64,000 nt of DNA from Flagellimonas flava (lineage in GTDB: Bacteria; Bacteroidota; Bacteroidia; Flavobacteriales; Flavobacteriaceae): assembly GCF_900129665.1 (NCBI RefSeq), contig NZ_FQWL01000002.1, positions 496,001 through 560,000 of the forward strand, in the 5' to 3' direction. Shown one piece after another: positions 52,946 to 61,355 of this stretch. A program made the position numbers and the translations under genes. The notes beneath the pieces are model-generated. The model saw only the letters and a list, made by a program, of their open reading frames with translations, searched no databases and had not been told where the DNA came from. Each line of letters starts with the position of its first letter. Positions within the stretch are counted from its first letter, which is position 1.

Positions 52946-53029
52946 GACCAGATCGACCAAGGATGTAGTGTTTTCGAAAACCCTATCAATCCAAATATTA
53001 GTGTGTTTATGGGGAGGCTAAGGAATTAG
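52946..53029 (+). pseudogene. 3' remnant of a third DinB-like gene
   Basis: The frame from 52946 reads a peptide ending NPINPNISVFMGRLRN followed by TAG, against NPINPNISVFRGTIRN at the end of the intact DinB gene. The Gln-Ile pair upstream also aligns without gaps, so 28 codons line up. The 19 bases at 52991-53009 are identical to 52562-52580. No start or upstream body is present because the small membrane-protein gene occupies the space. It is the tail of a lost tandem duplicate. Confidence 0.8.
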
Positions 53030-53035
53030 TCCCAC

Positions 53036-54577
53036 TTATTTATACGGCCATATTTTATCAACCGCAACCTTATACGTTGGATCTTCCATCACGTTTACCT
53101 CAATGATGTCATCCGCGTTTTTGAGAAGGCGTCTACAATCTCTACTTAGGTGTTTCAGGTGGACATGTTTACCCACCTTTTTGTAGCGCTCAGTGATTTT
53201 GTTGACGGCCTCAATTGCCGACATATCCACCAATCTGCTTTCTTGAAAATCGATTACCACCTCTTCTGGATCATTTAATACATCAAACTTTTCCGAAAAC
53301 AAGGTGGTACTTCCAAAGAAAAGCGGTCCATAGATTTCGTAGTGCTTTACACCATGTTCATCCACGTGTTTCCTCGCTCGAATTCGGATAGCATTATCCC
53401 ATGCAAATACCAAGGCCGAAATGACAACACCAACCAGTACCGCAAGTGCCAAATTATGCAAGAAGACGGTCACTAAGGTAACCAAGACCATCACCAAAAC
53501 ATCGGACTTTGGCATCCTTCTAAAAGTTCTTAGACTCGCCCACTCAAAAGTTCCCAGAGCGACCATGATCATCAATCCAGTCAAAGCTGCCATAGGTACT
53601 TTTTCTATAAGGCTGGAACCAAACATGATAAAGGCCAAAAGCATCAATGAGGCTACAATTCCAGATAATCTGGCCCTAGCCCCATTTGAAGTATTGATCA
53701 AACTTTGTCCTATCATGGCACAACCGCCCATTCCCGAAAACAAACCAGAGAGAATGTTTGCGGTACCTTGTGCAACAGCTTCCTTGTTACCTCTCCCGCG
53801 GGTTTCCGTGATCTCATCCACAATGTTCAGAGTCAACAGACTTTCAATAAGTCCTACACCCGCAACTATGGCCGCATAAGGAAAAATAATTTGTAAAGTT
53901 TCCAAGGTAAAGGGTAAATCAGGAACGTGAAAAGGAGGGAAACTCCCTTGAATAGAAGCTATATCGCCAATCGTACGGGTATCCACATCGAAGAAGAAAA
54001 CAATCCCAAAAACCAATAAGATGGCCACCAAAGACGCTGGAACAACCTTGCTCAATTTTGGTAGTCCCCAAATGATGAGCATGGTTAAAATCACCAACCC
54101 AAGAAATATGTAAAGTGTGGCTCCACTTAACCAAGTACCATCTTCCCCTTTAAATTGATCCATTTGGGACAGGAATATGATAATGGCCAAACCGTTTACG
54201 AAACCAAATATTACAGGATGGGGAACCAATCGCATCAACTTCCCTAACCGCAGAAAACCAGCCGCAACTTGAAGCAATCCTGCCAAAATAACGGTAGCAA
54301 AAATGTATTCCACTCCGTATTGTTTGGCCAAACTCACAATTACCACCGCTACCGCTCCTGTTGCACCAGAAATCATTCCAGGTCTACCTCCCAAAATGGA
54401 AGTGACCAAGCCCATAACAAATGCCGCATACAGGCCGGTTAAAGGCGAAAGACCGGCAATAAAAGCAAAGGCGATGGCCTCTGGGACCAAGGCAAGGGCC
54501 ACCGTAAGGCCCGAAAGTACTTCGGTACGGTAGTTGACTTTTTGGGAAAAATCGAAAAGGTTGAGATACTTTTTCAT
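53036..54577 (-). CDS. SulP-family anion transporter with STAS domain
   Basis: A 513-residue SulP/SLC26-type transporter: membrane part at about 15-400 with ALVPEAIAFAFIAGLSPLTG and a glycine-rich region GLFSGMGGCAMIGQSLINT, then a C-terminal STAS domain at about 435-510 (EVVIDFQESRLVDMSAIEAV). Substrate may be sulfate, bicarbonate or other anions; no cys genes or carbonic anhydrase are next to it. The upstream region has a perfect -7 element and an 8-bp-arm inverted repeat over the -33 position. Confidence 0.93.
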   Translation of the reverse strand: MKKYLNLFDFSQKVNYRTEVLSGLTVALALVPEAIAFAFIAGLSPLTGLYAAFVMGLVTSILGGRPGMISGATGAVAVVIVSLAKQYGVEYIFATVILAGLLQVAAGFLRLGKLMRLVPHPVIFGFVNGLAIIIFLSQMDQFKGEDGTWLSGATLYIFLGLVILTMLIIWGLPKLSKVVPASLVAILLVFGIVFFFDVDTRTIGDIASIQGSFPPFHVPDLPFTLETLQIIFPYAAIVAGVGLIESLLTLNIVDEITETRGRGNKEAVAQGTANILSGLFSGMGGCAMIGQSLINTSNGARARLSGIVASLMLLAFIMFGSSLIEKVPMAALTGLMIMVALGTFEWASLRTFRRMPKSDVLVMVLVTLVTVFLHNLALAVLVGVVISALVFAWDNAIRIRARKHVDEHGVKHYEIYGPLFFGSTTLFSEKFDVLNDPEEVVIDFQESRLVDMSAIEAVNKITERYKKVGKHVHLKHLSRDCRRLLKNADDIIEVNVMEDPTYKVAVDKIWPYK

Positions 54578-54596
54578 AGCTCCTGTTTGAAGCCGG

Positions 54597-54604
54597 CAAA
54601 AATA
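54597..54604 (-). promoter_or_regulatory. -7 element of the SulP gene
   Basis: TATTTTTG on the minus strand fits TAnnTTTG exactly, 19 bp before the ATG. The -33 position (near 54624-54626, TTC) is weak and covered by the inverted repeat at 54627-54644, as expected for a regulated promoter. Confidence 0.5.
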
Positions 54605-54626
54605 GCACTATTCACCACATGAAGCG

Positions 54627-54644
54627 AATTCGTACCTACGAATT
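54627..54644. repeat. Inverted repeat over the SulP promoter
   Basis: AATTCGTA-CC-TACGAATT: 8-bp perfect arms with a 2-bp centre, directly upstream of the -33 region. A good size and position for a dimeric regulator. Confidence 0.45.
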
Positions 54645-54661
54645 GATGAAATCTTAGCCCA

Positions 54662-54679
54662 AGTGATAATAAAATCACT
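54662..54679. repeat. Second inverted repeat upstream of SulP
   Basis: AGTGAT-N6-ATCACT, perfect 6-bp arms between the SDR stop and the SulP promoter. Without a T-run it is a poor terminator; function open. Confidence 0.3.
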
Positions 54680-54704
54680 ATTTCTGAACATAATGTGCTG
54701 ATTT

Positions 54705-55499
54705 CTAAAAAATTCCACCCGTACTTCCACCATCAATTTTAATAGCGGCACTATTGGTCGCTGAAGACAACGGACTGGATAAATACGTAATCGTATGGGC
54801 CACCTCATCTACCGTGGCAAAACGTTGTAATAATGAAGAAGTCCGCACCTCTGTAAAAAAATCAGCTTCTACCTCCGCCTTTGTCCGAGCTGTTTTTTCC
54901 GCTTCCATTTCTAAAAATCGTTCTGCTCCGTCAGAAAGTGTAGATCCAGGCAAGACAGAATTCACAGTCACTCCGGTTCCTTTGGTCAATTGCGCCAACC
55001 CTTTTGAAACAGCCAACATAGCTGTTTTCGTCATACTGTATGCTAACATATCCGGCGGGACCAAGGCCGCACATTCGCTTGAAACAAATACAATTCGACC
55101 CCAATTGTTTTCCAACATTTTAGGCAGAAATTCCCTAGAGAGTCGAACCCCGCTCATAACATTGACCTCAAACTGCTGAAACCAATCTTCATCCTGCATT
55201 TCAAGGAAGGGTGCCGCCTTATAAATGCCAATGTTGTTGATTAATATATCCACCCTGGGCAAATGATGGATAAGCTCTTGTACCTGGCTTTTGTTTTCGA
55301 AGTCTGCTGCGAACCCTTTGAGACTCCCTTCTGGGAACTCGCTTTGCAAGCTATCCAAGGCCTTGTCTACGGACTTATTGGAACGGCCGTTGATAATAAC
55401 TTTGGCTCCCTCGTTCAACAAAGACTTGGCAATAGCAAAACCTATTCCTGCTGTGGAGCCTGAAATAAATGCCGTTTTCCCTTCTAATTGTAAATCCAT
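54705..55499 (-). CDS. Short-chain dehydrogenase/reductase of the AraC-linked cassette
   Basis: A 264-residue classical SDR. Cofactor loop FISGSTAGIGFAIAKSL (variant TGxxxGIG), NNxG as DILINNIGIY, catalytic Ser in FVSSECAALV and YSMTK with the catalytic Tyr and Lys. Asn-Gly-Arg-Ser after strand 2 suggests NADP preference. It would oxidise or reduce a hydroxyl of the imported substrate. ATG 55499 is chosen since it starts MDLQLEGKTAF and lies 2 bp after the symporter stop. It is the last gene of the phyH-SSS-SDR operon. Confidence 0.93.
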   Translation of the reverse strand: MDLQLEGKTAFISGSTAGIGFAIAKSLLNEGAKVIINGRSNKSVDKALDSLQSEFPEGSLKGFAADFENKSQVQELIHHLPRVDILINNIGIYKAAPFLEMQDEDWFQQFEVNVMSGVRLSREFLPKMLENNWGRIVFVSSECAALVPPDMLAYSMTKTAMLAVSKGLAQLTKGTGVTVNSVLPGSTLSDGAERFLEMEAEKTARTKAEVEADFFTEVRTSSLLQRFATVDEVAHTITYLSSPLSSATNSAAIKIDGGSTGGIF

Positions 55500-55501
55500 A
55501 A

Positions 55502-57181
55502 TTATCCTGCTAGTCCCCAGGGACTGAAAACAGCCCATAAAATCAAAACCAAAACAATGAGAACAATGGTAAGTATCATATCTCTACTGCGTCCTTTGGA
55601 CGGTTTACCCTCCTTCTTCTGAAATGTGACCAACTTCAGTTCCTCATCTGATTTTGGCTGGCCCGTTTTGCTCACCAGAGCTAACACCAAGGCGCAGAAA
55701 ACAAAAAGGAAAAGTGCAAAATGCAAAAAGTTAATATCCAAGAAAGCGGCAAAAAGTGTTCCCTCGTCCACCATCAAAATACCTTCCTTAACCATGAATT
55801 CTGTTACCAGACGGAGTATGCCCAAGAAGAATCCAGACCAAAGTGCAACAATGGCGCCCTTGGCGTTGATCCATTTGTAAAAAAGCCCGAACAAAAACAC
55901 CGCAGCAATGGGCGGTGAGATATACGCCTGTACGCTTTGCAGGTAGTGAAAGATTCCTCCTCCCATTAAGGTTTTCATGAACGGGATCCAGCCCAAACTT
56001 ACAATGACCAAAACAACTGTGGCCAATTGCCCAAACCGCACTAAGTTCTTGTCAGAGGCATTGGGTCTATACTGTTTATAAAAATCCATGGTCAACAGCG
56101 TGGAACTGGAGTTAAAAGCCGATGAGAGCGAGCTCATAAGGGCCGCTAATAAGCCAGCTATGGCCAATCCTTTTAATCCCATTGGCAAAAAATTCGTAAT
56201 CATTGCCGGTAAGGCCTGATCGGCATTTTCCAACGCAAAATTGATTTCCCCTTTTTGCATCAGGGCATAAGCGATTACCCCTGGAATAAAAAAGATGAAT
56301 ACCGGCAACAGTTTTAGGTATCCCGCAAAAAGTGCCCCTTTTCTGGCATTGGAAACATCTTTGGCCGATAGGGTCCGTTGAACAATATACTGGTCCGTAC
56401 ACCAATACCAAACACCTAAAATGGGAGCTCCAAACAGCATTCCAGTCCAGGGATATTCGGTATCCGTCATGGGACGCCATAAATTAAAGAACCGTTCTGT
56501 GGGTGGATTTCCTTCTGTATTGGCAGCCATATCCAAGGTACTGATCAAACCGTCCCATCCGCCCAATTGGTGAATTCCAAAAAGGGTAACGGCGATGGTC
56601 CCTAAAAGCAAGATTACCGCTTGTACCATATCGGTATAAATCACGGCTTTGAGTCCGCCTAGAACTGTATAGAACCCTGTGGCCAGAACTGTGACTATGG
56701 CCCCGGTCCAAAAGGGAACCCCAATGGTTTCAAAAACCAGGGCACCAGCAAAGATGATTAAGGATATTTTTGTAATCACATAGGCCAAAATGGAGACTAT
56801 GGAGAGATAGTTTCGACAGGCACGAGAATATCTTTTTTCTAAAAACTCGGGCATGGTATATACCCCTGTACGGAGGTAAAATGGAACAAAAACCCATCCC
56901 AAAAGGATAAGTACCAAAGCGGCCAAAATCTCAAAATTGGCCATGGGCATGTTCGCCCTTGCTCCCGCTCCAGAAACACCCAGAATAATCTCCGAACCGA
57001 TATTGGATGCAAATAGGGAAGCTCCCACAACCAGCCATCCTTGGTCCTTGCCTGCCAAAAAGTAATCGGCCGCAGCTCCAGAGCCGCCTTTGCCACCGGA
57101 AGCCCATTTGGCTATCCATAAAATAATTCCAAAATAAAACAGGATAATGAGAATATCCCAAGTACTGATATTGGTTAACAT
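55502..57181 (-). CDS. Sodium:solute symporter (SSS family)
   Basis: A 559-residue inner-membrane transporter with about 14 helices. The N-terminal WDILIILFYFGIILWIAKWA, YFLAGKDQGWLVVGASLFAS and the SSS signature FASNIGSEIILGVSG are of the SGLT-like (sugar/inositol) branch. Sodium-driven uptake of a polyol or sugar is likely, but unproven. It is the middle gene of the operon: 34 bp after the PhyH-type dioxygenase and 2 bp before the SDR. No sugar kinase or glycosidase accompanies it. Confidence 0.95.
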   Translation of the reverse strand: MLTNISTWDILIILFYFGIILWIAKWASGGKGGSGAAADYFLAGKDQGWLVVGASLFASNIGSEIILGVSGAGARANMPMANFEILAALVLILLGWVFVPFYLRTGVYTMPEFLEKRYSRACRNYLSIVSILAYVITKISLIIFAGALVFETIGVPFWTGAIVTVLATGFYTVLGGLKAVIYTDMVQAVILLLGTIAVTLFGIHQLGGWDGLISTLDMAANTEGNPPTERFFNLWRPMTDTEYPWTGMLFGAPILGVWYWCTDQYIVQRTLSAKDVSNARKGALFAGYLKLLPVFIFFIPGVIAYALMQKGEINFALENADQALPAMITNFLPMGLKGLAIAGLLAALMSSLSSAFNSSSTLLTMDFYKQYRPNASDKNLVRFGQLATVVLVIVSLGWIPFMKTLMGGGIFHYLQSVQAYISPPIAAVFLFGLFYKWINAKGAIVALWSGFFLGILRLVTEFMVKEGILMVDEGTLFAAFLDINFLHFALFLFVFCALVLALVSKTGQPKSDEELKLVTFQKKEGKPSKGRSRDMILTIVLIVLVLILWAVFSPWGLAG

Positions 57182-57215
57182 AGGGGGTTTAATTTGGTTT
57201 GGTCAATGCTTAAAG

Positions 57216-58187
57216 TTACCAGTTTTTTAGACCCAATAACTTTTGCCCAAGGTCGGAAAGCTCGGCGGTTTCATATTTATCCCTTTCCCAGTTCCGAGGA
57301 TCACCCGGAAAAGCATAACCTTCGGGGGCAACTCTGTTCTGCCAAGAATTGATTCGCCATTGCCTTAATTCCTCATTGTCTTCCTCAGCCGGCATCATGG
57401 AAATGTATTGTGCAATGCGGACCTTATCCCCTGATTTATTGGGACGAATTCCATGGGGTTCCGTGCTGTTGAAGATCAATAAATCCCCTGCCTCCATTTT
57501 AACCTTTACAATCTTGTCTTCAATTCCATCAAGGGCTGGTTGAAAATGATCACGGTCTTCAGGTTGGGTCAATTTCCAGGTATCATAATTACGATAGAGC
57601 CAGGGTATGCATTGGAATCCCCCCATATTTTCGTCCGTTTGGTCGGCCAAGGCCAATACACCCTGAACATTTTGCGGACGTGTTTCAGGGTCATAGTCCC
57701 AATGGATAAAGCCCTTCTTCTCAACACCCGGCTGCAAAGGAAAGTTAAGGTTTGCCCTATCTATGGTCACCCATAATTTCTCTGTTCCCCAAACATCAAC
57801 AAAAGCATCGTACACTCTAGGCATTTGCCTGTTGTTCCATAAATGCTGATGGTTGTACACCTCAACCATTCCAGTGCCTGTAAGTTCCTTCATTTTCATT
57901 TCCGCTCTTGGAGGTGCATACCAAGTTTTGGGGTCGTTGGGGTCTTTCTCGTCAAATTCCCACAAAAAATCGGCCGTGGCTTTGGCCTGTTCCCTGGGAA
58001 TCGCGTTTTTAATAACGATATAGCCATTATGTATCCAAAAGTTCCAGTCTTCTTCTGTCAACACTCTAAGTGGTTTTCCGCTGGACCTATCGTTCAACAT
58101 CATCTTGCTGCTTGTGGCCGTGGACGGATTCCCTGGAATTTCCTCATGGGCCTTGTTGGCCATTTCCAATTTTACTTCTTTTTCCAT
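57216..58187 (-). CDS. PhyH-family Fe(II)/2-oxoglutarate dioxygenase
   Basis: A 323-residue phytanoyl-CoA-dioxygenase-family enzyme. Iron ligands H162 and D164 in FIHWDYDPETRP and H245 in STEPHGIRPNKS; R257 is placed to bind 2-oxoglutarate. LLIFNSTEPHG and the double-stranded beta-helix fold are typical. Members hydroxylate small molecules such as ectoine or lipids; the substrate here should be what the linked symporter imports. It heads the operon whose promoter carries AraC-type repeats. No signal peptide, cytoplasmic. Confidence 0.93.
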   Translation of the reverse strand: MEKEVKLEMANKAHEEIPGNPSTATSSKMMLNDRSSGKPLRVLTEEDWNFWIHNGYIVIKNAIPREQAKATADFLWEFDEKDPNDPKTWYAPPRAEMKMKELTGTGMVEVYNHQHLWNNRQMPRVYDAFVDVWGTEKLWVTIDRANLNFPLQPGVEKKGFIHWDYDPETRPQNVQGVLALADQTDENMGGFQCIPWLYRNYDTWKLTQPEDRDHFQPALDGIEDKIVKVKMEAGDLLIFNSTEPHGIRPNKSGDKVRIAQYISMMPAEEDNEELRQWRINSWQNRVAPEGYAFPGDPRNWERDKYETAELSDLGQKLLGLKNW

Positions 58188-58222
58188 GATCTCTGTTTTT
58201 TCAACTTCTAAATTCTATGGGA

Positions 58223-58253
58223 TAAAACTAGGCAGCCCAATAGGTGTTCTCAA
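58223..58253 (-). promoter_or_regulatory. Promoter of the phyH-SSS-SDR operon
   Basis: On the minus strand TTG (58253-58251), a 20-bp spacer and TAGTTTTA (58230-58223) fit the -33/-7 consensus with one mismatch. The expected start is about 28 nt before the phyH ATG. The AraC-type repeats end 4 bp upstream of the -33. Confidence 0.55.
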
Positions 58254-58257
58254 CCTT

Positions 58258-58288
58258 TATATTGATTAAAATTTGAACTATATTGATT
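58258..58288. promoter_or_regulatory. Direct repeats, probable AraC-type binding site
   Basis: TATATTGATT occurs at 58258-58267 and again at 58279-58288, identical, exactly 21 bp apart and so on the same helix face. This is the spacing of half-sites for AraC-type activators, and the proximal copy ends 4 bp from the operon's -33 element. The regulator gene is divergent, 44 bp away. Confidence 0.65.
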
Positions 58289-58331
58289 TTTTATACGTAA
58301 TTTAATATTTTAGAGGGTATTAAAGTGTAAA

Positions 58332-59195
58332 TTGAAGATCCAGTTAGAGACCATAGCGCCCAATACCAAGAGTCCGTTCCGACTTTTGCATCTTCCCAGA
58401 TTGAACCATTTGTTCTATTGGCATTTTCATCCTGAGTACGAGTTGGTCTATATTGAAGGAGCCAGCGCAACCCGGCATGTGGGTGATAGTATCTCAAGTT
58501 TTGAAGGTAGCGATCTGGTCCTTATTGGCTCCAACATCCCACATCTTAACTTTGATTATGGGGTACAAACCGACTACATTAAGGATGTACTACATATAAA
58601 ACCAGAATTCAAAGACCAGTTTTTAGCCAGTATTCCAGAATTGCTGCCCATTCATGATCTATTTGAAAAATCTAGACATGGTATTGTTTTCACTGGGGAA
58701 ACCAAAAAAGTAATTGGGGAGCGATTAAAGAAGTTGCACCTTCTTTCCAACTTTGAACTTTTTATGGAGTCCATTTCCATTCTAAAGGAATTGGCCCATA
58801 GTAAGGAATATTTTCTACTGCATGAGCGTCCCTTTGTGAATCGTTATCGAAAAAAAGAGCAGGACCGGTTAAGGGGAATACATGAATTTGTGGACAAGAA
58901 CTACCAGCGAAAAATTGAAATTGCCGAAGTGGCGGAACTTTGCAATCTAGGCAAAGAGGCCTTTTGCAGGTATTTTAAGAAGACTACGGGAAACACCTTC
59001 ACCAATTTTTTAAACCAGTATCGTATCAGTCAGGCACAGCGACTGTTGCTTATGGGGAAAAATGTGGGGGAAGCTTGTTATGAGTGTGGGTTTGAAAGTC
59101 TTTCGTATTTCAATCGCACCTTTAAGAAAGTCAGTGGTGAGAATCCTTCTGAATTTAAAAGACAGTATTTGGTAAACCGAGGAAGGAGGGCCTAA
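58332..59195 (+). CDS. AraC-family transcriptional regulator
   Basis: A 287-residue regulator: N-terminal cupin-type ligand domain (residues about 1-150; FYWHFHPEYELVYIEGASAT, DLVLIGSNIPHLNF) and a C-terminal double HTH domain (about 185-283; IEIAEVAELCNLGKEAFCRY, FESLSYFNRTFKKVSGENPS). The start used is a TTG at 58332; there is no in-frame ATG nearby and the conserved beginning starts at this codon. It is divergent from the dioxygenase-symporter-SDR operon, with AraC-type direct repeats between, and most likely activates that operon when its ligand is bound. Confidence 0.93.
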   Translation: MKIQLETIAPNTKSPFRLLHLPRLNHLFYWHFHPEYELVYIEGASATRHVGDSISSFEGSDLVLIGSNIPHLNFDYGVQTDYIKDVLHIKPEFKDQFLASIPELLPIHDLFEKSRHGIVFTGETKKVIGERLKKLHLLSNFELFMESISILKELAHSKEYFLLHERPFVNRYRKKEQDRLRGIHEFVDKNYQRKIEIAEVAELCNLGKEAFCRYFKKTTGNTFTNFLNQYRISQAQRLLLMGKNVGEACYECGFESLSYFNRTFKKVSGENPSEFKRQYLVNRGRRA

Positions 59196-59215
59196 GGCTG
59201 GAATGCCCATAAAAA

Positions 59216-59252
59216 AAGAACCGCCCCAAGCTCAGAACTTGAGGCGATTCTT
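59216..59252 (-). terminator. Terminator after the 59.3-kb lipoprotein gene
   Basis: On the minus strand a long stem with two mismatches (AAGAA, CGCC and CAAG arms) around a 7-nt loop, followed by seven T. It lies next to copy 2 of the 17-nt motif and also ends the convergent AraC transcript from the other side. Confidence 0.7.
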
Positions 59253-59254
59253 AA

Positions 59255-59271
59255 CTAAATAACCAACCAAA
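59255..59271 (-). repeat. 17-nt motif, copy 2
   Basis: CTAAATAACCAACCAAA on the plus strand, identical to 26029-26045. Here it lies in the 3' UTR of the lipoprotein gene, directly before its terminator. Confidence 0.6.
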
Positions 59272-59307
59272 AAACTTGTTATAGTAGTCGAACACTAATT
59301 TCTTTCC

Positions 59308-60231
59308 TTACTTTTTTCTTTGCCTTGTAACAGACATTATAGAATTTTTAACTTTTGAACGTTTCTTTCCTACCTTGTTACCGGACTTCAAATATTGAAT
59401 GTAACCCCTACCTTGGAACTCATATACTGTTTCACTGGCCACATGGTACAATTCAATGGTACTATCATCAATAACGTACAATTCAAAATAGTCATTGCCC
59501 AGAAAGTCATAATCCAGTGTTAAAGTTTTTAGTGTACCGTCATTGGCCACATCAAAGACTTCGTAATCGCCCTCATAATCCCATTGGAGATTAGGAATTG
59601 GTGTTCCGCTACCGTCTACGGATGACCTAAAAAAGGGTCCATTGTTTCCGGAAAGAAACTGCAGATAGTTCTCGTCATCAAACTCGTTTACAGCGCCTAT
59701 TTCGCTGGTATACGTTTTCTCCCATGCTTGGTATTCTTGCAAGAAGTAATTGATATTGTCATAGAATATCCCATCGTAATCAAAATTGTTGCGCTGATAA
59801 CCCTGTAGAATGTAGGATGTATTGGAACGTGAATCAAACAATTCAATGGTGCTACTGTTTACAGCATAGACATCCAGAACCCAAGTGCCATCAACATCAT
59901 GGTCTATTTCCACCGCGCCGAACAAGGTACCATAAGTACCCACATCCAATCCCAATCCACCTGCTGTTTTTCCAATTCCAACTAGATTGTTGTTGGCCCT
60001 AAATACCCCACGGTCAAAGGTGACTGTAAAGGCACGTTGCAAAAATGGAACTTCCCCGTTGCCCTTGGTAGCATTGATATCTATATACCATAAATCAAAG
60101 GATTCCAAAACCAGGGCGGTATTTACGGGTGATTCTTCAATGAAGTCGTCTTCAATAAGGACTTCTGTGTAACAAGAACTGGCTAACAAGCCTATACTTA
60201 TAATTGCTAAGAGTAGTTTTCCATTTTTCAT
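59308..60231 (-). CDS. Lipoprotein of unknown function
   Basis: A 307-residue lipoprotein with lipobox LASSC (Cys20), followed by an acidic stretch (YTEVLIEDDFIEESP). The mature part is beta-rich with two similar halves (YEVFDVANDG.. and GTYGTLFGAVEIDHD..; both carry a strand with STIELFD or STIELYH), suggesting an internal duplication. The C-terminus is strongly basic (KVGKKRSKVKNS). No known domain. Its 3' UTR carries the 17-nt motif and a terminator. Function unknown. Confidence 0.78.
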   Translation of the reverse strand: MKNGKLLLAIISIGLLASSCYTEVLIEDDFIEESPVNTALVLESFDLWYIDINATKGNGEVPFLQRAFTVTFDRGVFRANNNLVGIGKTAGGLGLDVGTYGTLFGAVEIDHDVDGTWVLDVYAVNSSTIELFDSRSNTSYILQGYQRNNFDYDGIFYDNINYFLQEYQAWEKTYTSEIGAVNEFDDENYLQFLSGNNGPFFRSSVDGSGTPIPNLQWDYEGDYEVFDVANDGTLKTLTLDYDFLGNDYFELYVIDDSTIELYHVASETVYEFQGRGYIQYLKSGNKVGKKRSKVKNSIMSVTRQRKK

Positions 60232-60302
60232 ACTTTGGGTTTTTGATTCAGTTTGAATGGACCAAGCACCATGCCAAGATTTTAACTAATTGATAATCAG
60301 TG

Positions 60303-60336
60303 TTTAATACCTCATTAAATATATTTTTTAGTTTTG
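60303..60336 (+). promoter_or_regulatory. Promoter of gpsA
   Basis: TTTA (60303-60306), a 22-bp spacer and TAGTTTTG (60329-60336), which fits TAnnTTTG exactly. The expected start is about 10 nt before the gpsA ATG. Confidence 0.5.
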
Positions 60337-60352
60337 CCCTTAAATCTGGACA

Positions 60353-61354
60353 ATGAAGGAAAATCTTCGTTTTGGTGTTATTGGCGGAGGAAGCTGGGGT
60401 ACCGCTATTGTAAAAATGCTTTCCGAAAACTTGGACCAACTTTCATGGTACATGCGAAGTGATTCCGCCATCAGACATTTACAAAAGGAAAACCACAATC
60501 CCAATTATCTAAGTTCCGTAGAGTTTAATGTTTCCAAACTTCACCTCAGCAACGACATGAATTCAGTAGTTGCTGAATCAGATGTGCTTGTTTTTGCCAT
60601 TCCCTCTGCTTTTTTGGAGGCAGAACTACAACAATTATCCACCTCATTGAAGGATAAAATCATTTTTTCCGCTATTAAGGGCATTGTACCTGAAAGCGGT
60701 TTGATCGTTGGGGAACACTTTCATGATGAGTACCAGATTCCGTTTGAAAATATAGGGGTATTGACTGGTCCCTGCCATGCCGAAGAGGTTGCCCTGGAGC
60801 GCTTGTCCTACCTTACCATTGCCTGCGCGGATGCCTCCAAAGCGGAATTGGTGGCAAACACCTTGCAAAGCCATTATATCCGAACTAAAATTTCTGATGA
60901 CATTATTGGTACGGAGTATGCGGCCATGCTCAAGAACATCTACGCTATTGCCGCGGGGATAGCTCATGGATTGGGCTATGGTGACAATTTCCAAAGTGTG
61001 CTCATGAGCAATGCCATTCGGGAGATGAAGCGATTTATAGACAAGGTCTACAAAATGAAGCGCAACATCAATAATTCGGCTTATTTAGGGGACTTATTGG
61101 TTACCGGCTATTCCGTTTTTAGTCGAAATAGAATGTTTGGGAACATGATAGGTAAGGGATATACGGTCAAGAGTGCCATGATGGAGATGAACATGGTTGC
61201 CGAAGGGTACTACGCTACCAAAAGTGCACATTTGATCAACCAAAACCGGATCAAGAAGACCAAGACTCCGATTATAAACGCAGTATATCAAATACTTTAC
61301 GAAAACAAGAACCCCAAAAAGGTCTTCCGAAAGCTTACTGAAAAACTGAACTGA
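60353..61354 (+). CDS. gpsA: NAD(P)H-dependent glycerol-3-phosphate dehydrogenase
   Basis: A 333-residue cytoplasmic enzyme reducing dihydroxyacetone phosphate to sn-glycerol-3-phosphate for phospholipid synthesis. N-terminal dinucleotide loop GVIGGGSWGTAIVKML, TGPCHAEEVALERLSYLTIA, and the catalytic Lys in EYAAMLKNIYAIAAGIAHGL. The promoter just upstream gives a short leader. The convergent LytTR gene ends 1 bp away. Confidence 0.97.
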   Translation: MKENLRFGVIGGGSWGTAIVKMLSENLDQLSWYMRSDSAIRHLQKENHNPNYLSSVEFNVSKLHLSNDMNSVVAESDVLVFAIPSAFLEAELQQLSTSLKDKIIFSAIKGIVPESGLIVGEHFHDEYQIPFENIGVLTGPCHAEEVALERLSYLTIACADASKAELVANTLQSHYIRTKISDDIIGTEYAAMLKNIYAIAAGIAHGLGYGDNFQSVLMSNAIREMKRFIDKVYKMKRNINNSAYLGDLLVTGYSVFSRNRMFGNMIGKGYTVKSAMMEMNMVAEGYYATKSAHLINQNRIKKTKTPIINAVYQILYENKNPKKVFRKLTEKLN

Positions 61355-61355
61355 A

